A stretch of 64,000 nucleotides of DNA from contig CAMTWK010000004.1 in the NCBI GenBank assembly GCA_947085425.1, forward strand, positions 148,298 through 212,297, written 5' to 3'. The notes beneath the pieces were generated by a model. It did not search any database. It was given only the letters and a program-made list of their open reading frames with translations, and was not told the DNA's origin. The position numbers were made by a program, and so were the translations under genes. The DNA is from UKL13-2 sp947085425 (lineage in GTDB: Bacteria; Pseudomonadota; Gammaproteobacteria; Burkholderiales; Usitatibacteraceae). Numbering within the stretch: position 1 is the first letter of the stretch; each line of letters begins with the position of its first letter. Of this stretch, positions 54,001 through 61,530 are shown piece after piece.

Positions 54001-54075
54001 GATGGGTTCCTGAAAGTCTTTTATTAACGGTTCGTTTCAGGCATTTTGCCGTGAAACAGCGCTCTGCATGGCGAT

Positions 54076-55245
54076 CTAGCCGCTGGCATTTTTTAGCCGG
54101 ACCAGGCCACTTCGTAAATCGTCGATCAAATCGTCGGCATCTTCCAAGCCGATTTGTAGGCGTACCAGCGGACCACCCTGCCATGGTTTGATGCTGCGGT
54201 GTAAATAGGCGGGCACCACCAAACTTTCAAACCCCCCCCACGAATAACCCAGCCCAAAATATTGCAGGCCATCGATCATGGCCGCGACGGCATTATTTGA
54301 GCAGGGGTTGAGTTCAATACTGAACAGCCCCGCCGCGCCGGTGAAATCACGCTGCCAAAGCGCGTGGCCCGGATCGCTAGGCAATGCCGGATAAAGCACC
54401 CGATTGACTTGCGGTTGTGCTTGCAGCCAGGTGGCAATTTTTATTGCACTCGATTGATGTCTCGCCAGCCGCACACCCATGGTGCGCAAGCCGCGCAGCG
54501 TCAGGAAACAATCGTCAGGCGACGCACGCTGGCCGAGATCACAGGTGGTCTGCTTGAGCTGCGGCCAAGATTCTTCATTGGCCACCACCAGGCCGATCAG
54601 CACATCGGAGTGGCCCGCGTAATATTTGGTTGCCGGTTGCACCACCAAATCGGCACCGTGTTTAAACGCATCAAAATGAAGGCCGGTGGCCCAGGCATTG
54701 TCAAAGATCACTTTGGCGTGATGTGCGCGTGCGACCTCGGCGATGGCGGGCAAATCTTGCACTTCGAAGGTATGTGAGCCGGGGCTTTCCGCATAAACAA
54801 CCGTGGTGTTAGGGCGCAAATGTGAGCGGATGTTGCCGCCGATTTGTGGGTCGTAATACGATGTTTCGACACCCAAACGCGGCAAAAACGTGTCGCAAAA
54901 ATGGCGGCTGGGCAGGTAAACGCTGTCCGGCATCAAGACGTGGTCACCGGTTTTGACCGACGCGAGCAAGGCGCCGGCAACCGCTGCCAAACCACTCGGA
55001 AAACTCATCGCGCGATAACCATGTTCAATTTCGGCCACAGCGTCTTCCAGCGCCAAAACCTGCGGCATATTGACAATGCCATAGGTGGGAATTGGTTCGC
55101 CATTGTTAAAGCATTGTTGTGTTTCGTTCAGATGCGCAACGGAATCAAATAACACGGTCGAGGCGCGATGAGTCGGCAGGTTGACCGTCATGGGTGAGTT
55201 GGACGGCTTGCGGCCGAGCTGGGTCAATTTGGTGTCGGTTTTCAT
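54076..55245 (-). CDS. metC: Cystathionine beta-lyase
   Basis: This is a PLP enzyme of the Cys/Met-metabolism family, 389 residues. The cofactor lysine is in VVQPATKYYAGHSDVLIG. AMSFPSGLAAVAGALLA, VYAESPGSHTFEVQD and GYSWGGFESL are typical of MetC, which converts cystathionine to homocysteine. Other gamma/beta-lyases are possible but the motif set fits MetC best. Start MKTDTKLTQLGRKP is typical. Confidence 0.9.
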   Translation of the reverse strand: MKTDTKLTQLGRKPSNSPMTVNLPTHRASTVLFDSVAHLNETQQCFNNGEPIPTYGIVNMPQVLALEDAVAEIEHGYRAMSFPSGLAAVAGALLASVKTGDHVLMPDSVYLPSRHFCDTFLPRLGVETSYYDPQIGGNIRSHLRPNTTVVYAESPGSHTFEVQDLPAIAEVARAHHAKVIFDNAWATGLHFDAFKHGADLVVQPATKYYAGHSDVLIGLVVANEESWPQLKQTTCDLGQRASPDDCFLTLRGLRTMGVRLARHQSSAIKIATWLQAQPQVNRVLYPALPSDPGHALWQRDFTGAAGLFSIELNPCSNNAVAAMIDGLQYFGLGYSWGGFESLVVPAYLHRSIKPWQGGPLVRLQIGLEDADDLIDDLRSGLVRLKNASG

Positions 55246-55321
55246 TGGGCTTGGCTAAATTGAATCGGTAACCGTAAAACATAACCTGCAATCGGCAACG
55301 ATGAATCCGCTGGCGTTCATT

Positions 55322-56221
55322 TCAGCGTCCAGCTTTGTCGGCAGCCACCGGCGTGTCTTGTTCATTCTCAAGCACCCGCAGCAGGTTTGAAGTATCCATC
55401 CGACCCCAACCCGCGTCCATGAGTTTGGATAACTGTTCATGTACCAGCGCCGTCGCCGGCATGGGCAGGTGTTGGTTCTTGGCGGTAGTGGTGACCAGTC
55501 CAAAATCCTTATGGTGCAATCGTGCTTCAATGCCGGCGGCGAAATCGCGCGCGGCCATTTTTGGACCCATTAACCCCAACATTTTGGAACCTGCAAATCC
55601 GGACATGAGTGCTTCCACCACCTTGGAGACGTCAACGCCGTTGGCGCGGGCGAACAACATTGCCTCGGCAATACCTTGAATATTGATCACCTGCACGATC
55701 TGATTGCATGCCTTGGTGACTTGTCCCGCGCCCGTTGCGCCCATGTGAAAAATATTGCTGCTCAGTTGGGCCAGCAGTGGACGCACTTGGTCAAGGGTTG
55801 CGGCACTGCCGCCGACCATCATCGTCAGGTTGCCTGTTTCCGCGGCGTGGGTGCCACCCGAGACCGGGCAATCGAGAAAGTAAATTTTTTTGGTCGCCAA
55901 TTGCGCCGCGAAATGTTGGGTTGCAACCGCATCAATGGTTGAAAAGTCGCAGACTACCGTACCCGGTTTGGCGGTGGACATCACGCCGTTGGCACCGAGT
56001 AAAACCGTTTCGACATCGACCGTTGCGGTGACATTGACAAAAACAAAATCGGCATCGGCTGCCGCCGCGCCAATGGAGCGCGCAACCACGGCGCCCAATT
56101 CGGCAAACGGTTTGGTTGCGTCCGGCCGTCGGGCATAAACCGTCAGTGTGTGGCCGGCCGCCAATAACCGGCGAACCATGTTGCCACCCATATTACCCAG
56201 GCCGATAAACGCAATTTTCAT
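55322..56221 (-). CDS. 3-hydroxyisobutyrate-dehydrogenase-family oxidoreductase
   Basis: This is a beta-hydroxyacid dehydrogenase of 299 residues: NAD(P) motif IAFIGLGNMGGNMVRRLL, substrate motif DCPVSGGTHAAETG and catalytic lysine in GAGQVTKACNQIV. The family includes 3-hydroxyisobutyrate dehydrogenase and tartronate-semialdehyde reductase; sequence alone does not separate these. An upstream ATG at 56254 is possible. It is 50 kb from the pyrimidine operon, so a link through beta-aminoisobutyrate is not supported. Confidence 0.85.
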   Translation of the reverse strand: MKIAFIGLGNMGGNMVRRLLAAGHTLTVYARRPDATKPFAELGAVVARSIGAAAADADFVFVNVTATVDVETVLLGANGVMSTAKPGTVVCDFSTIDAVATQHFAAQLATKKIYFLDCPVSGGTHAAETGNLTMMVGGSAATLDQVRPLLAQLSSNIFHMGATGAGQVTKACNQIVQVINIQGIAEAMLFARANGVDVSKVVEALMSGFAGSKMLGLMGPKMAARDFAAGIEARLHHKDFGLVTTTAKNQHLPMPATALVHEQLSKLMDAGWGRMDTSNLLRVLENEQDTPVAADKAGR

Positions 56222-56397
56222 GACAGGTTGTGTGTATGTGTTGTCGGTTGACATAGTTTCACTGAAGTAGTGGCACCGGACAAGTATATTGGCTGGCTGC
56301 CTATTTATGTGGGTCGCCGCGAGGATTGTGCATGCACCATTGGTAAACACCGACGATAAAACGTAAAATTCAAGGGTCGGCCACCTATTCAGTTGGC

Positions 56398-56859
56398 ATG
56401 GTCACACCAGTAAAAGTAGAGCGCCCAGTGAAAAGAATTGAATACACCCTTACACAAGACTTGATCGAGTTGAATCACCTGCTCAAACACACCGGTTTTG
56501 CCGATAGCGGCGGCTCGGGTGGTGCCTTGGTTAGCACCGGGGTTGTAAAAGTGGATGGCCGGATTGAATTGCGCAAGCGCAACAAGATTAGAGCCGGGCA
56601 GGTGGTGCAAATCGCCGACAGTGAAATTTACGTTTTGGCTGGGTCCGGCGAGGTGGCTGCAAAGCCGGACGTTAAGGCAGAAAAGAAGCCTTTCTCGAAG
56701 CCAGTCGCGAAGTCAGGCACCAAACCAGCCGCGAAACATGGCGCAAAGCCATTCACAAAGTCGGGCGCGAAACCAAGCACCAAGCCTACCGCAAAACCAT
56801 TTGCAAAGTCGGCCACCAAACCGGTTGCAAAATCCGCCCCGCGAAGCGCAAAAAAGTAG
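56398..56859 (+). CDS. S4-domain RNA-binding protein with repetitive basic tail
   Basis: This is a 153-residue protein. Residues 10-80 are a small S4-like domain of the YbcJ/RQC group (LNHLLKHTGFADSGGSGGALVSTGVVKVDGR...). From residue 90 the chain is a low-complexity tail of degenerate KP(x)AKSG(x) units rich in Lys, Pro and Ala, likely disordered and able to bind nucleic acid. The next gene, yaeQ, follows after seven bases. A GTG at 56428 is an alternative start. Confidence 0.85.
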   Translation: MVTPVKVERPVKRIEYTLTQDLIELNHLLKHTGFADSGGSGGALVSTGVVKVDGRIELRKRNKIRAGQVVQIADSEIYVLAGSGEVAAKPDVKAEKKPFSKPVAKSGTKPAAKHGAKPFTKSGAKPSTKPTAKPFAKSATKPVAKSAPRSAKK

Positions 56860-56866
56860 CGCGGTC

Positions 56867-57409
56867 ATGGCGATCAAAGCCACCATTTTTAAGGTCGACT
56901 TGGCCGTGTCCGATATTGACCGCGGTGCCTATGGCAATTACCCATTAACCATTGCCCGGCACCCCTCGGAAACCGACGAGCGCATGATGGTTCGTGTGCT
57001 GGCGTTTGCAATCCATGCCCATGAATATCTTGAATTCGGCAAAGGAATTTCCAGCGAGGACGAGCCGGCAGTGTGGCGGCGTGATTTAACCGGCGCGGTG
57101 CAGGAGTGGATTGATGTTGGTTTGCCCGAAGAACGTCTGTTGCGACGTGCCTGTGGCAGGGCCGGTCGGGTGATTTTGTATACCTACGGCGGACGGGCGG
57201 TAGATGTATGGTGGCAGGCCAATAAAAAAGAATTGAGCAAACAACAGCGGCTCACGGTGATGGATGTGCCCACCGAGGCCACGCGTGCCCTGGCCGCATT
57301 GGCGAATCGCAACATGACGTTGACCGCAACCATTCAAGAGCAGCAAATATTTATTGCCGACGGCAATACGTCGGTTGAAGTTCAAATGCGAAAGCTTCAC
57401 CCCGCCTAG
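56867..57409 (+). CDS. yaeQ: YaeQ-family protein
   Basis: This is a 180-residue protein of the YaeQ family, of PD-(D/E)XK nuclease-like fold and unclear function, starting MAIKATIFKVDLAVSDIDRG. Other family stretches are HPSETDERMMVRVLAFAIHA and GRAVDVWWQANKKEL. The frame extends to 56555 but that overlaps the S4 gene. The stop codon TAG (57407-57409) lies inside the end of a mobile-like element, so the native C-terminus may have been altered by its insertion. Confidence 0.93.
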   Translation: MAIKATIFKVDLAVSDIDRGAYGNYPLTIARHPSETDERMMVRVLAFAIHAHEYLEFGKGISSEDEPAVWRRDLTGAVQEWIDVGLPEERLLRRACGRAGRVILYTYGGRAVDVWWQANKKELSKQQRLTVMDVPTEATRALAALANRNMTLTATIQEQQIFIADGNTSVEVQMRKLHPA

Positions 57410-57550
57410 CCTGCACATTTCACAGGGACGCACTCTCGAGTGCGTAGTCCACCAACCTTACGAAGTACAGTTTGGATTCGCAGAATTTATTGCTCGCCAA
57501 GAATGAAAAACGTATGCAAGGCGGGCTGATCCGTGAAATATGCAGGCTAA
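57406..57550. mobile_element. Short element with terminal inverted repeats (MITE-like), copy 2
   Basis: The left end from 57406 starts CTAGCCTGCACATTTCAC. The right end (57531-57550) is the reverse complement of TTAGCCTGCATATTTCACGG. These match the ends of the element at 37430-37689. The interior is only about 105 bases and differs, with an 18-bp palindrome beginning ACGCACTC. It lies directly at the end of yaeQ. Confidence 0.55.
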
Positions 57551-57578
57551 TCAATCACGCCGGCATCACAATCACTGC

Positions 57579-57617
57579 AAAAAAATGCCCACCATCTTTT
57601 GATGGCGGGCATTTTTT
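57579..57617. terminator. Bidirectional terminator between yaeQ and the DEAD-box gene
   Basis: An A-run followed by TGCCCACCATC pairs with GATGGCGGGCA across TTTT, with one mismatch, ending in a T-run to 57617. It can terminate the minus-strand helicase and anything coming from the left. Confidence 0.8.
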
Positions 57618-57660
57618 ATTTTGCTATCACTGCGGCAAAAAGATATGCCACCCGCGACAA

Positions 57661-59187
57661 TTATTTCCCGGCAAAGTTACTGGCTTTTTTCCAACCACCA
57701 CCGTCTTTGCCGGCAGTGCTGGCAGGCAAGGCCTTGCCAACAAAACCGGCGCTTGGTTTGCCGGTAAAACCGGCGCTTGGTTTGCCGGCAAATCTTGGCT
57801 CGCCCTTGCCTTCAAACTTGGCAAATGCCGGCTTGCTGGTATGCGAACCGGCTGGTTTGCCAAAGCTCGATTTCATGGCACCGTCTTTTGACCAATGGCC
57901 AGTGTCGGCACGAGGGCCGCGGTCATCGCGGTTATTGCTGCGGCCGCCGTTGCCAGCGTAGCCACCACCATTGCCACCAAAGCCTGCGCCGCGCGGCGGG
58001 CCGCTACGACCAAAACGTTTGCCAGGAGGCGGCTTGTCAAATACCTTTTGCTTCGGTTCCATACCCGGAATGCTGATCACCGGAATCGGTTGCGTGGTAA
58101 AACGCTCGATGATTTTTACCTGGAAATTTTCGCGCACATTGGCCAGCGAAATCGCCACACCACTACGACCGGCACGGCCGGTACGGCCGATACGGTGCAC
58201 ATAGTCTTCGGCCTGACGTGGCAAGTCAAAATTGATGACGTGTGAAATGCCCTGCACGTCGATACCACGTGCGGCCACGTCGGTGGCCACCAAAACGCGC
58301 AAACGACCACGCTTGAGGTTTTCGAGAGTGCGGGTACGGGCACCCTGTTTCATGTCGCCGTGTAATGCGGCGGCGGCGTGACCCTGACCAATCAAGTCGA
58401 GCGCCAAATCATCGGCGGCACGTTTGGTGGAGGTGAACACAATCGCTTGTTGAACATCGGTGTCGCGCAACAGATGATCGAGCAAACGATTTTTGTGGGA
58501 AAGATCGTCGACAAAATGCAATCGCTGTTCGATATTTTTGTGATGTGTTTTGTGGCCGGACACGTCAATACGCACCGGATTTTTCATCATGTCACCGGCC
58601 ATGCTGGTGATGCTGTTATCGAGCGTGGCGGAGAACAACAAGGTCTGACGGTTGGTCGGGATTTGTGCAACCACGGCGTCGATGTCGTCTTTGAAACCCA
58701 TGTCGAGCATACGATCGGCTTCGTCAAAAACCAAAATTTGCAAACGCGAAAGATCAACACGACCGGATTGCATTTGATCGAGCAAACGTCCGGGTGTGGC
58801 CACCAGAATATCCACACCGGCTTTGAGCAAACGGTTTTGCACCGGGTAAGGCATGCCACCGACAATCGAAACGGTTTTGATGCGCTTCATTTTTACGCCG
58901 TAGACTTCAGCGGCTTTGGTCACCTGCATGGCGAGTTCGCGGGTCGGGGTCAACACCAATACACGTGGACCACGACCGACGACCGGATGGGGCTCACTCA
59001 AAATTTGCAAAGCAGGCAACATGAACGCCGCGGTTTTGCCGCTACCTGTTTGTGACGAGACCAAAACGTCGCTGCCGGCCAAAACTTCCGGGATCGCGCG
59101 CGCTTGTACGTCGGTCGGGTCGGTGTAACCGGTTGCCGCAATAGCTTCGAGAAGGGCTTTGTTTAAGCCTAGTGTTTCAAATTTCAT
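57661..59187 (-). CDS. rhlE: DEAD-box RNA helicase, RhlE-like
   Basis: This is an ATP-dependent RNA helicase of 508 residues. Motifs are SQTGSGKTAAF (I), PTRELA (Ia), TPGRLL (Ib), VFDEADRMLDMGF (II), SAT (III), ARGIDVQG and HRIGRTGRAGRSG (VI). The C-terminal 115 residues are a Gly/Lys-rich tail with repeats of the FAGKPSAGF type, coming from a duplicated 24-bp unit. The tail probably adds RNA affinity. The start is ATG 59187; TTG at 59193 is also in frame. A 12-bp inverted repeat is in the upstream leader. Confidence 0.93.
   Translation of the reverse strand: MKFETLGLNKALLEAIAATGYTDPTDVQARAIPEVLAGSDVLVSSQTGSGKTAAFMLPALQILSEPHPVVGRGPRVLVLTPTRELAMQVTKAAEVYGVKMKRIKTVSIVGGMPYPVQNRLLKAGVDILVATPGRLLDQMQSGRVDLSRLQILVFDEADRMLDMGFKDDIDAVVAQIPTNRQTLLFSATLDNSITSMAGDMMKNPVRIDVSGHKTHHKNIEQRLHFVDDLSHKNRLLDHLLRDTDVQQAIVFTSTKRAADDLALDLIGQGHAAAALHGDMKQGARTRTLENLKRGRLRVLVATDVAARGIDVQGISHVINFDLPRQAEDYVHRIGRTGRAGRSGVAISLANVRENFQVKIIERFTTQPIPVISIPGMEPKQKVFDKPPPGKRFGRSGPPRGAGFGGNGGGYAGNGGRSNNRDDRGPRADTGHWSKDGAMKSSFGKPAGSHTSKPAFAKFEGKGEPRFAGKPSAGFTGKPSAGFVGKALPASTAGKDGGGWKKASNFAGK
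57742..57789 (-). repeat. 24-bp tandem duplication in the helicase tail
   Basis: Two tandem copies of a 24-bp unit (57742-57765 and 57766-57789) differ only at their last base. They encode the repeated residues KPSAGF(T/V)G. Confidence 0.85.
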
Positions 59188-59198
59188 TTTCAACTTTC

Positions 59199-59313
59199 AA
59201 TCGTGACCACTCTGCTCCACACGGAGACAAAGAAGTCGTTACGCGATCACACTTGATCGCAAAAAGAGGCACAGCAATAGCCAACACACAAAATTTCGCG
59301 TGTGGTCACGATT
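59199..59313 (-). promoter_or_regulatory. Long-range inverted repeat in the helicase leader
   Basis: AATCGTGACCAC (59199-59210) and its exact reverse complement (59302-59313) are 91 bases apart, upstream of the minus-strand helicase start. If transcribed, they could fold the leader into a large stem near the start codon. The rest of the 59188-59589 gap has no convincing gene; a frame at 59300-59548 has no recognisable features. Confidence 0.35.
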
Positions 59314-59589
59314 TCGAAAGGGAATTGAAAAATCGCGGTTGATGCGCCAACATCGGCACCAACCTATATGCGATTCGAGAAAGGCGTCTGACTACGAGCC
59401 TGAAAAGAGAAAAGCGGGGCGGGGGACGATGAACTTATTTACTACATTCGCGTTGCAGCTAACAACCCTTGCTGCATTGCACAAACGGAAGTTTACGGCA
59501 ATCGAAACCAAAATGCCAGTAAAAAAGCGTGAATTTTCATGGAGATAGCAGTGGCCGCAGGATGAAGCCTTATCCTTGGTGGGGAAAGG

Positions 59590-59856
59590 CTATATCTGAC
59601 GGGCGGTTTCAGCTGTTTTATCCTCAAACGCATTGTCATTGCTCGATTTTCGTCTATTTCTATTGCGCACCAAGCGCTCGTGCAGTCCGGTAATCTTGAT
59701 GCTGGCCGTTTTTTCGAAGCATGCAGGAAAAAAAGCGTGCATCAAGGCCGCACCTGCTGCTGCAAACAGTTCCAATGCGAAACCGAAGGCGACCGCAAAG
59801 TGTTGCCAATAGGATTCGCCGACGCTGGCGGGGTGTTTGGTAAAGAAATTAGGCAT
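59590..59856 (-). CDS. DUF6356 family small protein
   Basis: This is an 88-residue protein that I recognise as DUF6356-like: FTKHPASVGESYWQHFAVAF, one hydrophobic helix GFALELFAAAGAALMHAFFPACF and the ending TGLHERLVRNR followed by a polar tail. Function is unknown and it is probably membrane-attached. An upstream ATG at 59865 adds three residues. Confidence 0.7.
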   Translation of the reverse strand: MPNFFTKHPASVGESYWQHFAVAFGFALELFAAAGAALMHAFFPACFEKTASIKITGLHERLVRNRNRRKSSNDNAFEDKTAETARQI

Positions 59857-59975
59857 AAAAACCATTCAAGCGCAAATTTGCCAGACTAGTGTAACGCGTG
59901 TTTGGTGAAAAATAGTTGCGAATCTTGCACGTAAAATGCATATTTCGAGAAATTAATTCTTCTAAATGCCTACAA

Positions 59976-60449
59976 ATGAAAATAAACTCTTTTGACGGGT
60001 TTGACAAACTCATCCTCAAACACTTACAGGAAGATGCCTCCATCAGCTTGAACGACCTCGCCACCACCATCAAACTCTCGCCCACCCCAACCTGGCGACG
60101 TGTACAGCGACTGGAGGCGGCCGGTGTGATTCGCAAGCGGGTCGCGCTGCTGGATGCCGCAAAAATCAATCTGGGGGTGACTGTTTTTGTGGGCATCAAA
60201 ACCAATCAACACAACCCGTCATGGCTGGGAAAATTTGCCGCCGCCGTGGCGGACGTGCCGGAAATCGTTGAGGTCTATCGCATGAGCGGTGACCTCGATT
60301 ATTTATTGCGGGTGGTGGTGCCCGATATTGCCGGCTATGACAGCGTTTATCGCAAACTGATTAACTCTGTCGAGTTGTTTGACGTCAGCTCCAGTTTCGC
60401 CATGGAGCAAATGAAATTCACCACGGCGTTGCCGCTGGATTACGTCTAG
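59976..60449 (+). CDS. Lrp/AsnC-family transcriptional regulator
   Basis: This is a 157-residue regulator. The N-terminal helix-turn-helix is DKLILKHLQEDASISLNDLA with SPTPTWRRVQRLEAAGVI. The C-terminal RAM domain (VAVFVGIKT-like strand, YRMSGDLDYLLRVVVPD) binds amino acids in the family. Target genes cannot be told. It is divergent from DUF6356 and convergent with lgt. ATG 59976 is preferred to 59916. Confidence 0.92.
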   Translation: MKINSFDGFDKLILKHLQEDASISLNDLATTIKLSPTPTWRRVQRLEAAGVIRKRVALLDAAKINLGVTVFVGIKTNQHNPSWLGKFAAAVADVPEIVEVYRMSGDLDYLLRVVVPDIAGYDSVYRKLINSVELFDVSSSFAMEQMKFTTALPLDYV

Positions 60450-60559
60450 GAAATCCCGGTTTAATTCCGTTCCAACACGCCTGCGTTATGCGTGTTTCCA
60501 TTCAGACCGCGCCAGAAATAACTCATGGTGGTGAAGATGTCGCAGCGAATCGACTGTCC

Positions 60560-61366
60560 TCAGGTTTGCCCAACCGGCTTCTTGCTGGTGCGCCACATTA
60601 AATACACACCCGCCACAATCATCGGTATACACAGCCATTGTCCGCGTGATAACCCGAGTGCGCCGAGCCCGAGAAAACTATCCGGTTCGCGTGCAAATTC
60701 GGCAAAAAAGCGGAAACCACCGTAGCCAAGCAAAAACATCGCCGAAACCGCACCCACCGCACGTGGCTTTTTGCTGAACCACCACAACAGCACGAACAAA
60801 AATACCCCTTCGCCCAGCACGTTATAGAGTTGCGATGGATGGCGCGCAAGTGGTGTGGCATCGACTTGTGGAAACCACATCGCCCACGGCCAGGTATTGG
60901 CGTCGGTAATGCGACCCGGCAATTCGCCGTTGATGAAATTGCCTATGCGCCCGGCGGCCAGCCCGGTCGGCACCAACGGGGCAATGAAGTCTGTCACCTG
61001 AAAAAGTGTGCGATCGTGTTTGCGCCCCCACCACCACATCGCCACCAACACGCCCAAAAAACCGCCGTGGAAACTCATGCCGCCCTGCCAGACATAAAAA
61101 ATCTCAATCGGGTTAGCGAGAAACCGCTCGAATTGATAAAACAAAATGTAGCCCATGCGGCCGCCAAGCACGACCCCAAGAATGCCGTAAAACATCAGGT
61201 CCTCAACCACGGCCGGGTTGTAACCGAGGTCGGGTCGGCGTTTGGCATGCATCCGCCCAAGCACAATAAACAACACAAAGGCGGCGACGTAGGTCAATCC
61301 GTACCAATGAATTTTGAGGGGGCCAAGCGCCAGCGCTACGGGGTCAAACTGCGGGTGAATCAGCAT
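60560..61366 (-). CDS. lgt: Prolipoprotein diacylglyceryl transferase
   Basis: This is an inner-membrane enzyme of 268 residues that adds diacylglycerol to the lipobox cysteine of prolipoproteins. The signature GRIGNFINGELPGR and HGGFLGV are present with about seven membrane segments. ATG 61366 fits homologues (MLIHPQFDPVALALGPLKIHWYGL-type start, quoted in part); 61396 is upstream. It is divergent from ilvD. Confidence 0.96.
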   Translation of the reverse strand: MLIHPQFDPVALALGPLKIHWYGLTYVAAFVLFIVLGRMHAKRRPDLGYNPAVVEDLMFYGILGVVLGGRMGYILFYQFERFLANPIEIFYVWQGGMSFHGGFLGVLVAMWWWGRKHDRTLFQVTDFIAPLVPTGLAAGRIGNFINGELPGRITDANTWPWAMWFPQVDATPLARHPSQLYNVLGEGVFLFVLLWWFSKKPRAVGAVSAMFLLGYGGFRFFAEFAREPDSFLGLGALGLSRGQWLCIPMIVAGVYLMWRTSKKPVGQT

Positions 61367-61530
61367 AGGTGCACCAATTAAAGTGTTCGTATTCAAGAGT
61401 GGCCAATTATCGCACCCACATCGACTCTGGGCGCAGGGCGATGTTTGGGGGATGCTTCAGCCATGGTGAACAAGCCATCCGGTAGAATCGGACATCCGGT
61501 TTTAACCTTACTTGCAAAGCTCTCCCGACC

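Noticed and set aside
55322..56221. Assignment of the hydroxyacid dehydrogenase to thymine breakdown
   Set aside because: It is 50 kb from the pyrimidine operon and family members have many substrates.
56690..56850. CRISPR-like repetition in the S4 gene tail
   Set aside because: The repeats are in frame, degenerate and coding (KPxAKSG), with no spacers.
59300..59548. An 82-residue frame in the helicase leader region
   Set aside because: No ribosome site, no motif, and it overlaps the inverted-repeat leader.
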